Source: Bromus sterilis (lineage: Eukaryota > Streptophyta > Magnoliopsida > Poales > Poaceae). Taken from it: a stretch of 64,000 bases of DNA. Below are positions 1 to 10,757 of this stretch, piece after piece. The notes beneath the pieces were generated by a model. It had not been told where the DNA came from. It made no database searches and saw nothing but the letters and a program-made list of their open reading frames with translations. The stretch is taken from the NCBI GenBank assembly GCA_950022295.1, contig OX465595.1:119290270-119354269 (forward strand). The letters run 5' to 3'. Numbering within the stretch: position 1 is the first letter of the stretch; every line of letters begins with the position of its first letter. The translations under genes were made by a program, and so were the position numbers.

Positions 1-515
1 TTTTTGACTTCCTACCCCCATTATTTATTCTATTTTCCGTCCTAAGTACCAACTAATATTGATTATGCTCATTCATTGCATGAGTGCTTGAAGTCGAAGG
101 GAGAGGATCAAATTGACTTGTACCTGGCCGATGGTATGGGGATGAGTCATAATAAGAGTCCAAAGAGACCATGTCTGGAATTTAGTAGATACAGTTCTCA
201 ACAAATATTAAGTATTTTTTATGCTCTAAACCCATCTCCCATTTCTTCACAGGAACACCGATTGGAGAGATTCGAGTCACGGAAATCGAGAGCTCTTGCA
301 CCTTTATGTTCTTACTTTACTAGTTTCAATTTTAGATATAGAATCTTGCTTGTTATTACCTTGACCTGATTTACATCTTTTGCTTGTTGTATTTTAAAGT
401 TCTACTTATGTTGATAGCAGGTCACCATAAAAATTATCTTTGTTGTCCCTTACCTACTTGAGGGCGAGCACGAATTAAGCTTGGGGATGTTGATACGCCC
501 CAAACATACTCCGGA
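1..515 (+). mobile_element. 3' end of a gypsy element: internal tail, PPT and LTR start
   Basis: Bases 1-480 carry no recognisable protein; a 97-codon ORF at 76-369 matches nothing I know. At 476-490 there is a polypurine-type tract (AAGCTTGGGGATGT) immediately followed at 491 by TGATACG, the start typical of the gypsy LTRs seen elsewhere in this window (10758, 48963, 56961). The arrangement of polypurine tract followed by LTR start says this is the 3' end of a + strand gypsy element. Similarity to the other LTR starts fades after about 25 bases, so the LTR is cut short or strongly diverged. Confidence 0.6.
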
Positions 516-644
516 CCACGTCGATGTGCTCGACCGGTGTGTTGAATTCCTGATCTAAGCCATCAATTCGGGTAAAGAGCTCATCAATTCAGCTAATCTT
601 CTCACCCAAAACGGAGAGCGACTCCTGTTGTTACATAACTCGGG

Positions 645-952
645 TCTCGAATGTTTACATGGAATCGAGCACCAGAGTAGTCCGCGCATTGGGCTTGGGA
701 GACGTCGTGGTGTCGCCCGGAAATCTACCGTCACCGAGATCAGCAAGTATTATAGTGGTCACCGCCGCCTGCCCGCACTCGTTCCTCTGCAACTGACGTC
801 TCGAATGTTTACATGAAATCGAGAACCAGAGTAGTCTGCGTGCTGGGCTTGGGAGGCGCCATGGTGTTGCCCAGAAATCTACCATCACCGAGATCAGCAA
901 GTACTAGAGTGGTCTCCGCCGCCTGCCCGCACTCGTTCCTTTGCAGCTGACC
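645..952. repeat. 154-bp tandem duplication, two copies
   Basis: The segment starting TCTCGAATGTTTACATG at 645 recurs at 799 and runs to about 952. The copies align end to end with scattered substitutions (estimated 90% identity). On the reverse strand both copies read through similar short peptide stretches, so the duplication may lie in a decayed reverse-strand transposon. I could not assign it to a family. Confidence 0.8.
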
Positions 953-1590
953 TTAATTCGCCGCCGAGAACCCTGCAAATCCAGGCACGCGGCCGGAATT
1001 TGACACCCACCAGAAGGACCGTGGGATCCAGGCACACCTGAATTCGAAGCTGAATGGTCACCGCCGCCGAAAAACGTTCCATCGGTGTTCCGGAAAAGGA
1101 AGCAACTGTTAAGAAACGCAATAGAAAACAAAAAAAATCGGCCTACGTAGCAATCACCCAAGATTATCTATGAAGATTGCATACAAGGTTTTAGGTCATG
1201 GCTCACCAACCGATGTAGCGGAAGTAGATTTGGTGAAGACCATCGGTGTAGATCCCCGCAGCTAGGAAATTCAATGACCTCCCAACCGTGAGGATATCGA
1301 TCCCTCGAACCGTCCCGCGACCTAGTCCCGTGGACAAGTTCCTTGAAGAAGGGTCGAAGGCACGACCCCTCCATTAGTATCCACATATCCCGTAGCAGCA
1401 ATCTAGCAGCGCTCCGTCGTCTAGAGAAGAACGCCACCGAGAAAACTAGAGGGAGAAAACCCTAACGGATTCCGATCTAGAACAACGTCTAAACCGGGGT
1501 CTAATTGTGGAGCAACGGGGTTTAGAGGAGGGAGGGTGGTGCAGGGGGGCCTAGGGTTTGATGTGTTGCGCCACTTTCCCCTCCCCCTCA

Positions 1591-1598
1591 TTATATAG
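1591..1598 (-). promoter_or_regulatory. TATA-like box of the reverse-strand copia LTR
   Basis: The reverse strand reads CCTATATAA, followed by a C-rich stretch, in the position expected of the LTR promoter. Assignment rests on motif and context only. Confidence 0.45.
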
Positions 1599-1799
1599 GT
1601 GGCCAGAGGGTTGTCCTGGCCGACCTGGGGCTTGTGGAGTCCCCCTAGGACTCCTACTCCCAAAGGGAGGCCTTCCCACCGAGGAGTCTGAGTCCAAGGA
1701 GGACTCCTCCCCAAGTAAGGCGCCCCCACCACCTAATTTAGGCCAGCCCCCTTAGGGTGCCTTGCCCCCTAAGGCTAAGGGTGGTGGGGCACATATGGT

Positions 1800-1970
1800 A
1801 CTGTCCGGAAACTTGTGAAACCTTCCAGAAGCTTTCGGAACCTTCCAGGACCCTCTGGGACCATTCTCGGCCATTCCGGGACCTTCCGGGATGGTTTTGA
1901 GACATTCCGGAACCTTCTGGAACACTCCCAAGACCTTTTGGGACCGTTTTCGGAAGTTTCGGAACTATCT
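1800..1970. repeat. Degenerate short tandem motif (CCGGAACCTTCY-like)
   Basis: Repeated variants of TTCCGGAACCTTCC and GGGACC run through this stretch with irregular spacing of about 12-25 bases. Similar motifs are common in the U3 of Triticeae copia LTRs, which fits the surrounding reverse-strand LTR. Confidence 0.6.
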
Positions 1971-2148
1971 GTATAAGTTCTGAGACCATCCGAGTTACAG
2001 TCTAAGAAATCCGATGAGCGCGTAAGTTTGTCGGGACGTCCACCGATTAACCGGAAACTATTCTGGTCGATCCAAGACTTCCCCAGTACCATTATCATAT
2101 GTTCCGGAACCACCTGGGACTACTCCAAAGTAATCAAGACATATCCTT

Positions 2149-2233
2149 AAATACCCAGAACTACTTCTGGTGCCCTTATGAACAATTCCATAAATACTCG
2201 GAACTACTTCTGGTGCCCGTATGAACTATTATG
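2149..2233. repeat. 43-bp direct duplication inside the copia LTR
   Basis: AAATACCCAGAACTACTTCT at 2149 recurs with few changes at 2192. There are two adjacent copies within the reverse-strand LTR. Confidence 0.75.
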
Positions 2234-3209
2234 TTTTGGTTCCACTAAACCCTTTACCATTCTAGTATTCTAACAGACTACTGCTCGTTAAGTGTGTGAC
2301 CCAATAGGTTCGGTATAATGCAGACATGACTCAGAACATCTTCCAGACATAGGTCAACACCCTTTTGTCAATAGCCAATAATCAACAGCGGAGCCTTGGA
2401 CACCCATGTTGACTCCCACACATACACGAAGAAACTTCGAGTGAACCATTATGTTTAGTCATGTACCATTCCCTTTGGTTCGAGATATATGACAAAGTCA
2501 GAGGAGAGAAGTTTGGCACCCATGTGTAACAACTTTTTGAACACAAGCCACTCATTATCCTCTTTGCTTGTTTGTCCCTTTTTCTTGTTATCGTATTCCG
2601 GTATCCCCGTGATTAAATCACAATGCGTCTGGCCACTGTCATACCGAGTGGGCCTGAAGTGAATATCTTCTTCATCGTGAAGGATCAAATCCCAGTCTTT
2701 AACTATCGCAATTACTAGACACACTATCCGATGTACCCAGAACTTATTTTACTACTTCCCAGTAACGGAAGGATTCGTCTAAGAACCAAAGTACATATTC
2801 CTGTGTAAAGCAACTCGATACTCTCATGGTCTAAGGAATTACGTATATGATAACATTTCATGGTATGACTTATAACTTTGTTACGATGTGATCTCTAACT
2901 ATATCATTCAATACTGGGGTCGGTTCAACATCATTGTTCTGCTAACAACATGTTCTCATTTCTACTGACATCCTTGTTACAAGAACAATATCCATGATTA
3001 AGAAAACGTAATCATCAGTTAGCACATGAGCTGGTCTTAGAGCCTAAACCAGGAACTCTTGGTGTTTACATTTCCGCACATGCAAATGAGTTTTCTTCTG
3101 AATCTCACAGTCAGGGTCATTGCAATTATAGCACAGAAATATAAACATTAATTACGAACGTGGAAATATATATATAATAACATTTTATCTCTAGGGCATA
3201 TTTCCAACA

Positions 3210-4526
3210 GAAACCACCGCACCGCCGCCATGAACTCTGACGCTTGCATGGGGTTTTACAGGAGAGGCTAATCGTGCCACGGTCAAGCCCGATTCGCCCC
3301 CGCTCGGATCGAGGTGAATCCGATATCAACTGTGATGTCATCACTATGTAGATGGATCATACCAACTCAAATACACATCTAGAAGAGTTGATAGAGAGGA
3401 AGAGGTAGGAAGCGTGAAGGAGGGGAACGAGAAGAGATGAGCGAGTGGCTCACGCCAAGTCTAAACTCTCGTTGCCCGTTTCTATGTGTACGCGTGACTG
3501 TATATTACAAGGCTCATTTGACCCACTCTTGGCCTACAAGCCAGCTGGGTAATTTTTTATCCTTAATGGGCCGGCCCACTTGTTCGTCGTCCACACTTTT
3601 CGCTCGTGTACGTCTTTTTTTTTGCGGGTATTATACATCTCCTTCTTCTTCATTTTTTGCGGGTATTGTACGTCTCCTTTTTCAGGTTGAGCTCTCCTTT
3701 GTTCCTCCTCGTCGATGTTGGTATTGGTGCTGTCATACAGTGCTGATAGAAATGTATAAAAAATATAGATGTGTTTGATAGGTATCAGTTTTAAGAATCT
3801 AAGTTTGGGGATGCACCTGTAGGCATCCCAACATTCTTTATAAGCAATTATCAATTAGTCTTGTCTTGCCTAAGTTTTTTTTTCATGATATATGAGTTAA
3901 GTTAAGGGAATATATTAGAAACCGTACTTTTTAAAAAGCAAATATATTCTTTTAAATTAAGAGATGAGTAAAAGATGCTCTAACTCATCAACCATGTCGA
4001 CTTCTAAATAACTTTGAGCCCGTGCGTTGCAATCTTTGGCGATAGCAACGTCTTAACACACACTACAATATTCTTCGTGCTGCATCGTTGTTTCTTTCAA
4101 AAGGCAGGTTATATTGCAATGTGCCCCGCATAATAGATGCCTTTGCTGGTTCGTCCTCACTCAGAAAGGATTCTCCCAGGATTTTGACAGGCGTGGAACT
4201 GTCCCGACTGCTCATGATGATAGACGTGTTGGCGCCACGGACTGTGATGCACAGCCCATCCAGTGTGCCACTCGTTCATGTTTTTTTTTGCTGGGTGCCA
4301 CTCGTTCAGTCTGTTGCTGTGCTTGCCTACGGTACTGTCTGACTGTGAGACATGGATTATTTCGCAGAACATTGTCGACACTGGTTGCAGGCAAAGGGGC
4401 ACAGCGCAGCCCTTCGCATGAAGTTCCAACGGCTAGATTAGACCACCTCAGATCTGCTGGGCTACATAGCAGCTGGTACAGTATTCTCGAAGCACATCTA
4501 CCGTGTTTCGTCAGGTTTTACCAAGC
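3210..4526. other. Unassigned region, no supported gene
   Basis: No ORF here has a recognisable product. The stretch holds a 35-bp direct duplication around 3610-3682 (TTTTGCGGGTATTATACATC and its near copy), a small hairpin at about 3804-3831 (TTGGGGATGC and GGCATCCCAA arms, a pattern also met in gypsy 3' regions) and GAGCCCGTGCGTTGCAA at 4016-4032, a phrase I recognise from dispersed grass repeats. It is probably decayed transposon sequence. Confidence 0.5.
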
Positions 4527-4601
4527 AAATCCACCCTGTTTCCTCAAGGACAAAATCCACCCCGTTTCCTCAAGGACAAAATCCACCCCGTTTCCTCAAG
4601 A
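4527..4601. repeat. 26-bp tandem repeat, about 2.9 copies
   Basis: The unit AAATCCACCCCGTTTCCTCA plus six bases starts at 4527, 4553 and 4579. Copies differ by one base or less, so the array is recent. No coding role is apparent. Confidence 0.9.
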
Positions 4602-5359
4602 ACTGTAGTATGGAGTAATAATCAGCAAGCACAAAAGGACTGGATTAACGGGAAAGCTCGCGGCCCACATGTTTACCTGTCTCTCTGATAAAGATGTGTG
4701 GAAAAAGCAAACAGTCTCGTGTTCCTGTGGGCTATAGCGAAGAGCCAAGCATTATTGAGATGGTTTGTCTCGGGCTCAATACTTTTCTGATTAAAATAGC
4801 CCCAGGCTAATATTCAAACCGTTGGCGTTGGGGTTAGGAAAGCGATCGAGGCCGTGGTTGAGTATAAAACTACGGTTCAGAATCTGGTGGTTCGCCGGGA
4901 AACAGGTCTCCCGGTTTAGACTAAACAATCGCCACCCTGATCTCCGGCGACGTGGGGTCTTCATCTTCATGGCAACTGTCTTACTATAATCAATAATTAG
5001 CGAGATAAAGCATGGGGAAGCGCGTGAACCATGCAGCCCGGCCGGCCTCTCGAGTGGGCCAGTTGAAGAAACGTTTAGCTGGAGTAGTAGATCGATCTCT
5101 GCCAGTGGCATGGCACGGCCGTCATCGGAAAGCCAATCGCGTCGCAGATGATGGCTGGGGGGCGTATCAGCGTATGGGTTTCTCTGCAGTCTGCACGTTG
5201 CCTGCCTCAGCTTCAAGCTTTCAAATGAACATTTGCCACGAGTACCTTTTTTATATTATTGTTGAAGAACCCTACTGCCGCTGCCTGCTGGTGGTAAAAA
5301 AAAAGGAAAAAATCGTTACGATACTGGCCAAGAGAGTGTTGCTTTGGTGTTGGTGGGGT
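4602..5359. other. Low-copy-looking stretch, no supported gene
   Basis: ORFs on both strands (for example complement 4791-5216, 141 codons) show no domain, no codon bias I can see and no partner. The sequence is not obviously LTR-derived and leads into the CpG-rich island downstream. It may be the distal flank of a promoter region. Confidence 0.35.
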
Positions 5360-5860
5360 CAATGGAGGCATGGTGTACGACAAAGTCCGTACGCGACGCA
5401 GGGCGCTAGGGGCTCCGGATTGGCGGGGAGGAATCTGGCGACGGGGAGGTAGCGACTCGGCGGGGGACCAGGGGGTGCGGGGGCAGTGGCGGTTCGAGGC
5501 AGGACGCTATACCCGAGTGCGGCGAGTGGGACGGCAAAGGGAAAAGGAAAGGGAGAGGCTCATCTCATATCATGCAGGGGGGAGCGCGAAAATATTCTCG
5601 TACGCGACGGGCCACGCGCGCGCTGCGTGTCGCGGCCAGCCGGTGCCGACCAGCCGGTACACGCGCCACATGGGCCGCGGCGCCGCGATTGGCTCCGCAC
5701 GCCAGCCCGCACGTGGGAGCGGCGACCGCCAGACTCGGACGGGTGCGGTGGTGGTGGTGGTTGCCGCCTCGGCCGCGCGCGCCGCCGTCGCCGTCGCCAA
5801 TGCACCTTTCCGCCCAGCCCAGATGGTTATGCATCTGCCCAGCACGCACGCGAGTAGGTT
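5360..5860. promoter_or_regulatory. CpG-rich island, possible orphan promoter or gene-edge remnant
   Basis: This half-kilobase is strikingly rich in G, C and undepleted CpG compared with the AT-rich sequence on both sides. It contains a G-box CACGTG (5710-5715), a CCAAT box in reverse (5688-5692) and CCGCC/GGCGG blocks. Several frames are open for 80-220 codons only because GC-rich DNA has few stops; their predicted proteins are low-complexity Arg/Ala/Pro strings. Unmethylated CpG islands in cereals usually mark gene starts, but no following coding region is visible, so promoter activity is an inference. Confidence 0.45.
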
Positions 5861-6782
5861 TGCATTTACAATGCAATCTCTCCAGTCCAGACTCCAGGTA
5901 AACAACTCAAAACAAAACAAAATTCTCTCCAGGTGGAGCTCTCACCGCTTCCCACTACGTCTTCGTTTGCCCACTTTCTCCTATTGCCACGTAACTATAG
6001 TCCCTGCCACTGTCTTCACTATGCCACAGTAAGATAGAGAAATGAGCTAGTAGCTGTAATCATACATGTACTTTTAATCTTAGTAAGAAAATAAGTGTGT
6101 CTACATCTCGATCAACTTTAGACTTAATAAAATCTGAATAAAATATGTAAGAAGAAAAAGTTGCATGAATTTTTAAACACGTTCTCACAAATATAGCATC
6201 AATTTAGACTTGGTTAAATCTCAATCAACTGAGATTTAGAAATCCCTAAGAAAATTGTTCATGGCTTAGAAAGGAAAAAAATCGATATTTTACCTACCTA
6301 AATCACGTGTTTTACGCTAAGGCCTAACATTTTTAGAGTTCAATCGCTCTATTTCAAAATGTAGGGTGCGGTTTGACTACTAAAATTTTGATCATAGTTT
6401 TTTTTGTGCATCATATTTTATCAACAGACAGTTATCAAAACAAAGAAAGTCACAATACTAAAAAGTCACACATTTCATATGGAATAGACAACTAGTTCAA
6501 TTAAAGAAATAAAGGCATATTTAGTTCATAGGAAAACTAGGTGAAAATTATGGACGTGGATAATGGGCGCACGGGCGCTCAACAGTTGAAACGAGCGGCA
6601 TTCCTAATTAGGAAACTGAACCATTCACGTTGTTTTTTTTACTTAAGAAGGAAAAAACATGTCTCTCATAGCGTTCACGTGTAGATAATAGCCGATTGAA
6701 CCGGCTCTTAGTTTTCTAATCACCCACATGGTCCCCACCTTCCCTTATATCCATCCCTTCTTGTACGTGCTTTTATTTTGGA
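5861..6782. other. AT-rich region, no supported gene
   Basis: No coding region or clear repeat family is seen. The last 200 bases may include outer parts of the left arm of the inverted-repeat element that starts clearly at 6783. Confidence 0.4.
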
Positions 6783-8295
6783 TTTCAATTTTTTGAAAAG
6801 CTATAACTTTTGAACTGAGTATCAAAATTTAGATCCGTTTTCACCATTGGGTTTTTCGCGACGAGTTCTTCAAAACTAGATCCCATATGGATAGGTTTTG
6901 ACTAACTTAATTTTTTGAGCAACTTTATGTGGTATTTAGGCAACTTTAGTGTTATAAGTAAGCAACTCTTCTTGTTTGTCTTACAAGTAACAATACTACC
7001 AAATACACAATGCAAAAAATTATTTTAGCAAAACTAAGCAACTATCAGAGAAAAATAAGCACCTATCCTAGCAAAAGGCAATGCAAAAATAGTGGTAGCA
7101 AACCAAGCAAGTTTCCTAATAAAATCAATCAACTCTTTTAATAAATCAAGCGACTGTCCTAACAAAATTAAGCAACTATCCTAATAAAACAAAGAAAATG
7201 TCCTAGGAAATCCATGCAAGTACATTATCAAATCACACAATGGACAGTGACTTAGCAAACCAAGTAACTATCATTAAAAAAACAAGCAACTATTTTAACA
7301 AAACCAAGCAACTATCATAACAAACCAAGCAACTGTCTTAACAAAAAAGCAAACAACTTTCATGATAAAACCAAGCAACTGTCCTAACAAAACCAAGCAA
7401 CTGTTTTAACAAAACTAAGCTACTATCATAAACAAACCAAGCAACTGTCTTAACAAAAAAGCAAGCAAATGTCCTAACAAAACCAAGCAACTATCTTAAC
7501 AAAAAAGCAAACGACTTTCATAACAAAATCAAGCAACCTTCCTAAAAAAAAAGCAAACTACTTTCATAACAAAATAAAGCAGCTATCCTAAAAAAACCAA
7601 GTAACTATCTTAACCAAAGTAAGCAATTGCCATAATAAAATCAAGCAACTACATTGCCATATTTGATGGGGAAAGTGTCTCTCGTGTAGCATTCCTCCTT
7701 GATCTCCAAAGAAGTTGTAAGAATTTAGCTTGGTTTGTGTAAAACAAAGAAAAAAATCATATAATATAATGCATCTTTAGTGCTAAATACAAGCAACTTT
7801 ATTGCACTATGTGTATCAATGAATTTTATTAACATTATATCAACTTGCCTATCATGGCTTTTCAATCGCACACTGTTGATGATAAGTTGCCTATAATAAT
7901 CCAAAGAAACTACCCCTAAGAATTTTTTTGTCTTTCGATGATCAAAAATCGCCAACGGTTGATGATCATGTGCCATCAAGTATGTTGTCATCATCAAAGT
8001 TGTCTTCCGATGATGTTAAGTTGCCTATATAAGGTGAAATTTTATTTGTTGTCATTTGTAAGTGGACTATGAAATATTTGATAGATAAACTCATTAGTAC
8101 AGATCGTTTAAGAAAGTTGCTTCTCTTTAGCACTATGGTTGCCTCATTTAGCATGAAAGTTGCTTGTTTTCAAAAAATAATCGAAACATATTCATATCGG
8201 ATCTAGTTTTAAAGATCTCGTCGCGAGAAACCTAAGGGTGAAAACGGATCTTCATTTCAATTCTCGGTTCAAAAGTTATAGCATTTTGAAAAGAA
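6783..8295. mobile_element. Inverted-repeat DNA element (MULE-like or foldback-like)
   Basis: The arm at 6783-6930 reappears in inverted orientation at 8150-8295. Matching blocks in both arms include CTATAACTTTTGAAC, GATCCGTTTTCACC, TCGCGACGAG and AAAACTAGATCC. The symmetry continues inward: the AGCAACTTTAGTG-type phrase near 6925-6950 is mirrored near 8110-8165. Arms of about 145 bp or more and no transposase fit a non-autonomous Mutator-like or foldback element. I could not find matching outer termini or a target duplication, so the true ends may lie outside these coordinates. Confidence 0.65.
6915..7660. repeat. Degenerate tandem array of AAGCAACTRTCCTAACAAAAC-like units
   Basis: Roughly thirty or more units of about 20-25 bases, variants of CCAAGCAACTGTCCTAACAA, fill the centre of the inverted-repeat element. 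Units differ in length and sequence, so the array is old or evolves fast. There are no regular unique spacers, so it is not CRISPR-like. Confidence 0.8.
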
Positions 8296-9126
8296 ACGGA
8301 ATAAATGACGTCAACACGCGCGTAGTACTTTTCCATCTGCATGCAGTAGATACTTTCGTCTGCGCGTGGGGAGCAGTTTTGTTGTCGCGTAGCGCATGTG
8401 CTGAATCAAACCAGAGAGGCGCTTTTAAGTCGTTAGGTATAATTATCTGCTACAAAAGCGTACTTTTTTGTCGTATAGTGGGTGCGCCCAAACACACGAA
8501 AGAGCGCAGCTGCGCTTATAAGATTTTAGGGAAAATTATACAAGTAGAAAACTACCCTTCACTAGCATAATCTATCTATTTGGTTCAAATCAATAAAAAA
8601 TGGAAAATAAATATGTTTTTTTCCTTTGAACTTCACTTTCAAGGAAAAATAAAGAATTTGACCATCACATTCGACTTCTTTTTAGAATTTCTATGCACGA
8701 CGAAGTCTATAATGGCATAGTAACTTCATCATTATATGTTTTCATATGGCTTGAATTTAATTTTATTGTGTTTTCCTTATTTTTATGAACAAAGGACGTA
8801 ATTTTTTATAATCTTATGTTTTTTGGCCCTCCATTTTGTAACTGCATTGGTATCATATTCCCCCTTTTTCTATGTCTATATTTTTTTAGATTTTGCTAAC
8901 AAAACAGGTCAAAGTAATTGTGACAATATTGGAACATAATTCAATGTGAAAGGTTAAACTGTGTGGATAGCAACTGAACTAAATACCCATTCCCGGTTAC
9001 GTCTCACATGCATGCTTAGATCAATAACTTAACATACATAATATGAGTTGTATATAGATCAAAAATTTGACCAACGTTAAATGAAAAAAAAAACAATTTT
9101 CCCAACACAAGAAATAGGTGTGGACC
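8296..9126. other. AT-rich region, no supported gene
   Basis: ORFs here are short and unremarkable. Around 8300-8480 the DNA is richer in CpG than its surroundings; the rest is AT-rich with no family I recognise. Confidence 0.4.
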
Positions 9127-9597
9127 TTAGAGCATCTCCAATAGCAGCCCTACAATAAAGCAGGTATCGTGGTCCTCCAATTTTGTAGGGCATTTGGACT
9201 GAAAAATAATGCACCTCCTACATCAAGCTTATTTGCTATCCTATTATACAACATGTTGGTTGCTGCCTTGAAAGAGAGTATTAAATATTGCAAACATACA
9301 ACACTTCTTCCAAGTGTTGTAACTTTTTTATGGTAGAGGGTACCACATAGAATCACAATAAATAGTTGTTTTTATATCACTTTACTTATCCAACAACTAC
9401 CTTTAAATAGGGCATCAGACACCCACGAGAAGATAAATGTGCCCTATTCTAAAGCACCAATCTTAAGACAAACTATAGGAGACATACATTTTTTGATGCT
9501 CAAAAACCTACTAGATAACTCTATGTGAATCACACTAAAATTTACTGTAATTATTTTTAGTGTTTTATTATAAGGTAGCTATTGAAGATTCTGTTTA
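9127..9597. mobile_element. Tourist-like (PIF/Harbinger) MITE
   Basis: The left end reads TTA then GAGCATCTCCAATAGC, a start shared by many grass Tourist elements. The right end, read on the other strand, gives AGAATCTTCAATAGC, matching 10 of 12 positions in the core. A TTA trinucleotide flanks both ends (9127-9129 and 9595-9597), the usual Harbinger target duplication. It has no coding capacity and is longer than typical MITEs. Confidence 0.55.
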
Positions 9598-10029
9598 GGA
9601 GTCCTGACCCTATGCGAGCGTGCACATGTCTTCTGTCTGATACTATGTGAGCGCATATGTGTTGATGGTGTGTCTATGGATGAGTTTGGTTGAAATATTC
9701 CTTTTTACCTGCATTGTATAGCCTTCTCCACAGGTCCTGGCTGAGCATATGCAAGAAAAAAACCAACATCTACATGTTGTTTGGTTGTCTCCATTGCAAT
9801 GCAAGCCATATAGAGCAAGGTGTTTGGTTGGTCGCAAATATGGTGCAGAGGTGGGCAGATGCAGACCACACCTGTTTGGTTACTTACACGTCTGTGATCT
9901 GCTCACCCCTTTCAAATGTGGTGGCCTTACCACCATATTACCAGCACCACAACCAACAACAGGAGTGATGAAGAACATCAGCAACAAAATAAGAACAACA
10001 TGCAATAAATAGAACCTAGTTAATACTAG
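9598..10029. other. Unassigned region with repeated TGTTTGGTT phrases
   Basis: Three copies of a TGTTTGGTT phrase occur between about 9777 and 9890. No ORF has a recognisable product. It is possibly a decayed MITE or other DNA element. Confidence 0.35.
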
Positions 10030-10757
10030 TGAAAGGATCGATATGGTCAACTAGAGGGGGTGAATAAGTGACTAACAAATTTAACTTAAATTACCAAATT
10101 TTAGGGTTAAGCGGATAAATAAGATTATCTAGATGTGCTCTAGATGAATAACCCTATGTGGCAAGCAAGCTAAACTCAAATGCTAGGCAACAAATACAAT
10201 AGCAAGCCAACAAGCATATGAAGCTAGTACAAGTAAAGGTGCGGAAAGGATAAACCACAAGTGACACGGAGACACGGAGATTTGGTTGACCGAAGTTCAC
10301 ACTCTTTTGAGGGAGTGTTAATCTCCGTTGGAGTGGTGCTCAATCCTTGAGAGCGCTACCAACAACGTAGCTCACCGTATTCTCCGTTCTCGAGTCACCC
10401 CCAATGAATGAGCCTCGAATCTCTAGGGTTTGGTCTTGAAGGCGACCACCACACCTTTACAAACTTCCCGGAGCACACCACAAGCAAGGAAGCTTCCGGG
10501 CGGACACCTAGCCGCCTAGGAGCCAAAGATCCAAGAGTAACAAAGTCAACAGTGAAGAAATCTTGCGGGGAACACAAAACGGTTTGGTGGAAATGTAGAT
10601 CAGGCTTTGCTCTCTCAAATCCCAAAAGATCGACAAGTTTGGGAGGAGGACTTGAGAGGAATGAGAAAAATGAAGGTCTAGCAATGGAGCTCAAGCAAGG
10701 GGAGAAGAAGTTAGGGTTGGAGGTGGAAGAAGGGGTGCTTTTATAGTGCTTGGGGGG
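10030..10757 (-). mobile_element. Reverse-strand LTR fragment, split by gypsy A
   Basis: On the reverse strand a TATA-like element (about complement 10737-10749) is followed by a leader. The segment ends with CACCCCCTCTAGTTGACCAT and a terminal CA at 10030, an LTR 3' end type common in cereal retrotransposons. No TGGTATCAGAGC or TGGCGCC primer site follows it, so it is a solo or truncated LTR. Its upstream part is missing because gypsy A starts at 10758. Confidence 0.55.

Larger units (their letters stand above)
1160..3209 (-). mobile_element. Reverse-strand copia LTR fragment (TGTTGGAAATATGCCC type)
   Basis: On the reverse strand, starting at 3209, the sequence begins TGTTGGAAATATGCCCTAGA, the classic start of the BARE/Angela-type copia LTRs of Triticeae. 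A TATA-like element (complement 1591-1598) is followed by a leader-like region, as expected for U3-R. No matching CCAACA end and no TGGTATCAGAGC primer site appear further left, so the LTR is truncated or its left end has been replaced. The left limit given is approximate. Confidence 0.7.

Noticed and set aside
3790..3840. Hairpin as a terminator or small-RNA gene
   Set aside because: The stem is only about 10 bp and similar TTGGGGATGC phrases occur in gypsy 3' regions, so it is more likely transposon debris.
4791..5216. 141-codon reverse-strand ORF
   Set aside because: No recognisable motif, no partner gene or promoter, and composition like random sequence.
5370..6032. 220-codon + strand ORF and several overlapping ORFs in the GC-rich island
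   Set aside because: Open frames on both strands and in several phases are expected where stops are rare; the products are low-complexity Arg/Ala/Pro strings with no domain.
6950..7660. CRISPR-like array of AAGCAACT repeats
   Set aside because: Units are degenerate and contiguous with no unique spacers, and the setting is a plant nuclear transposon.
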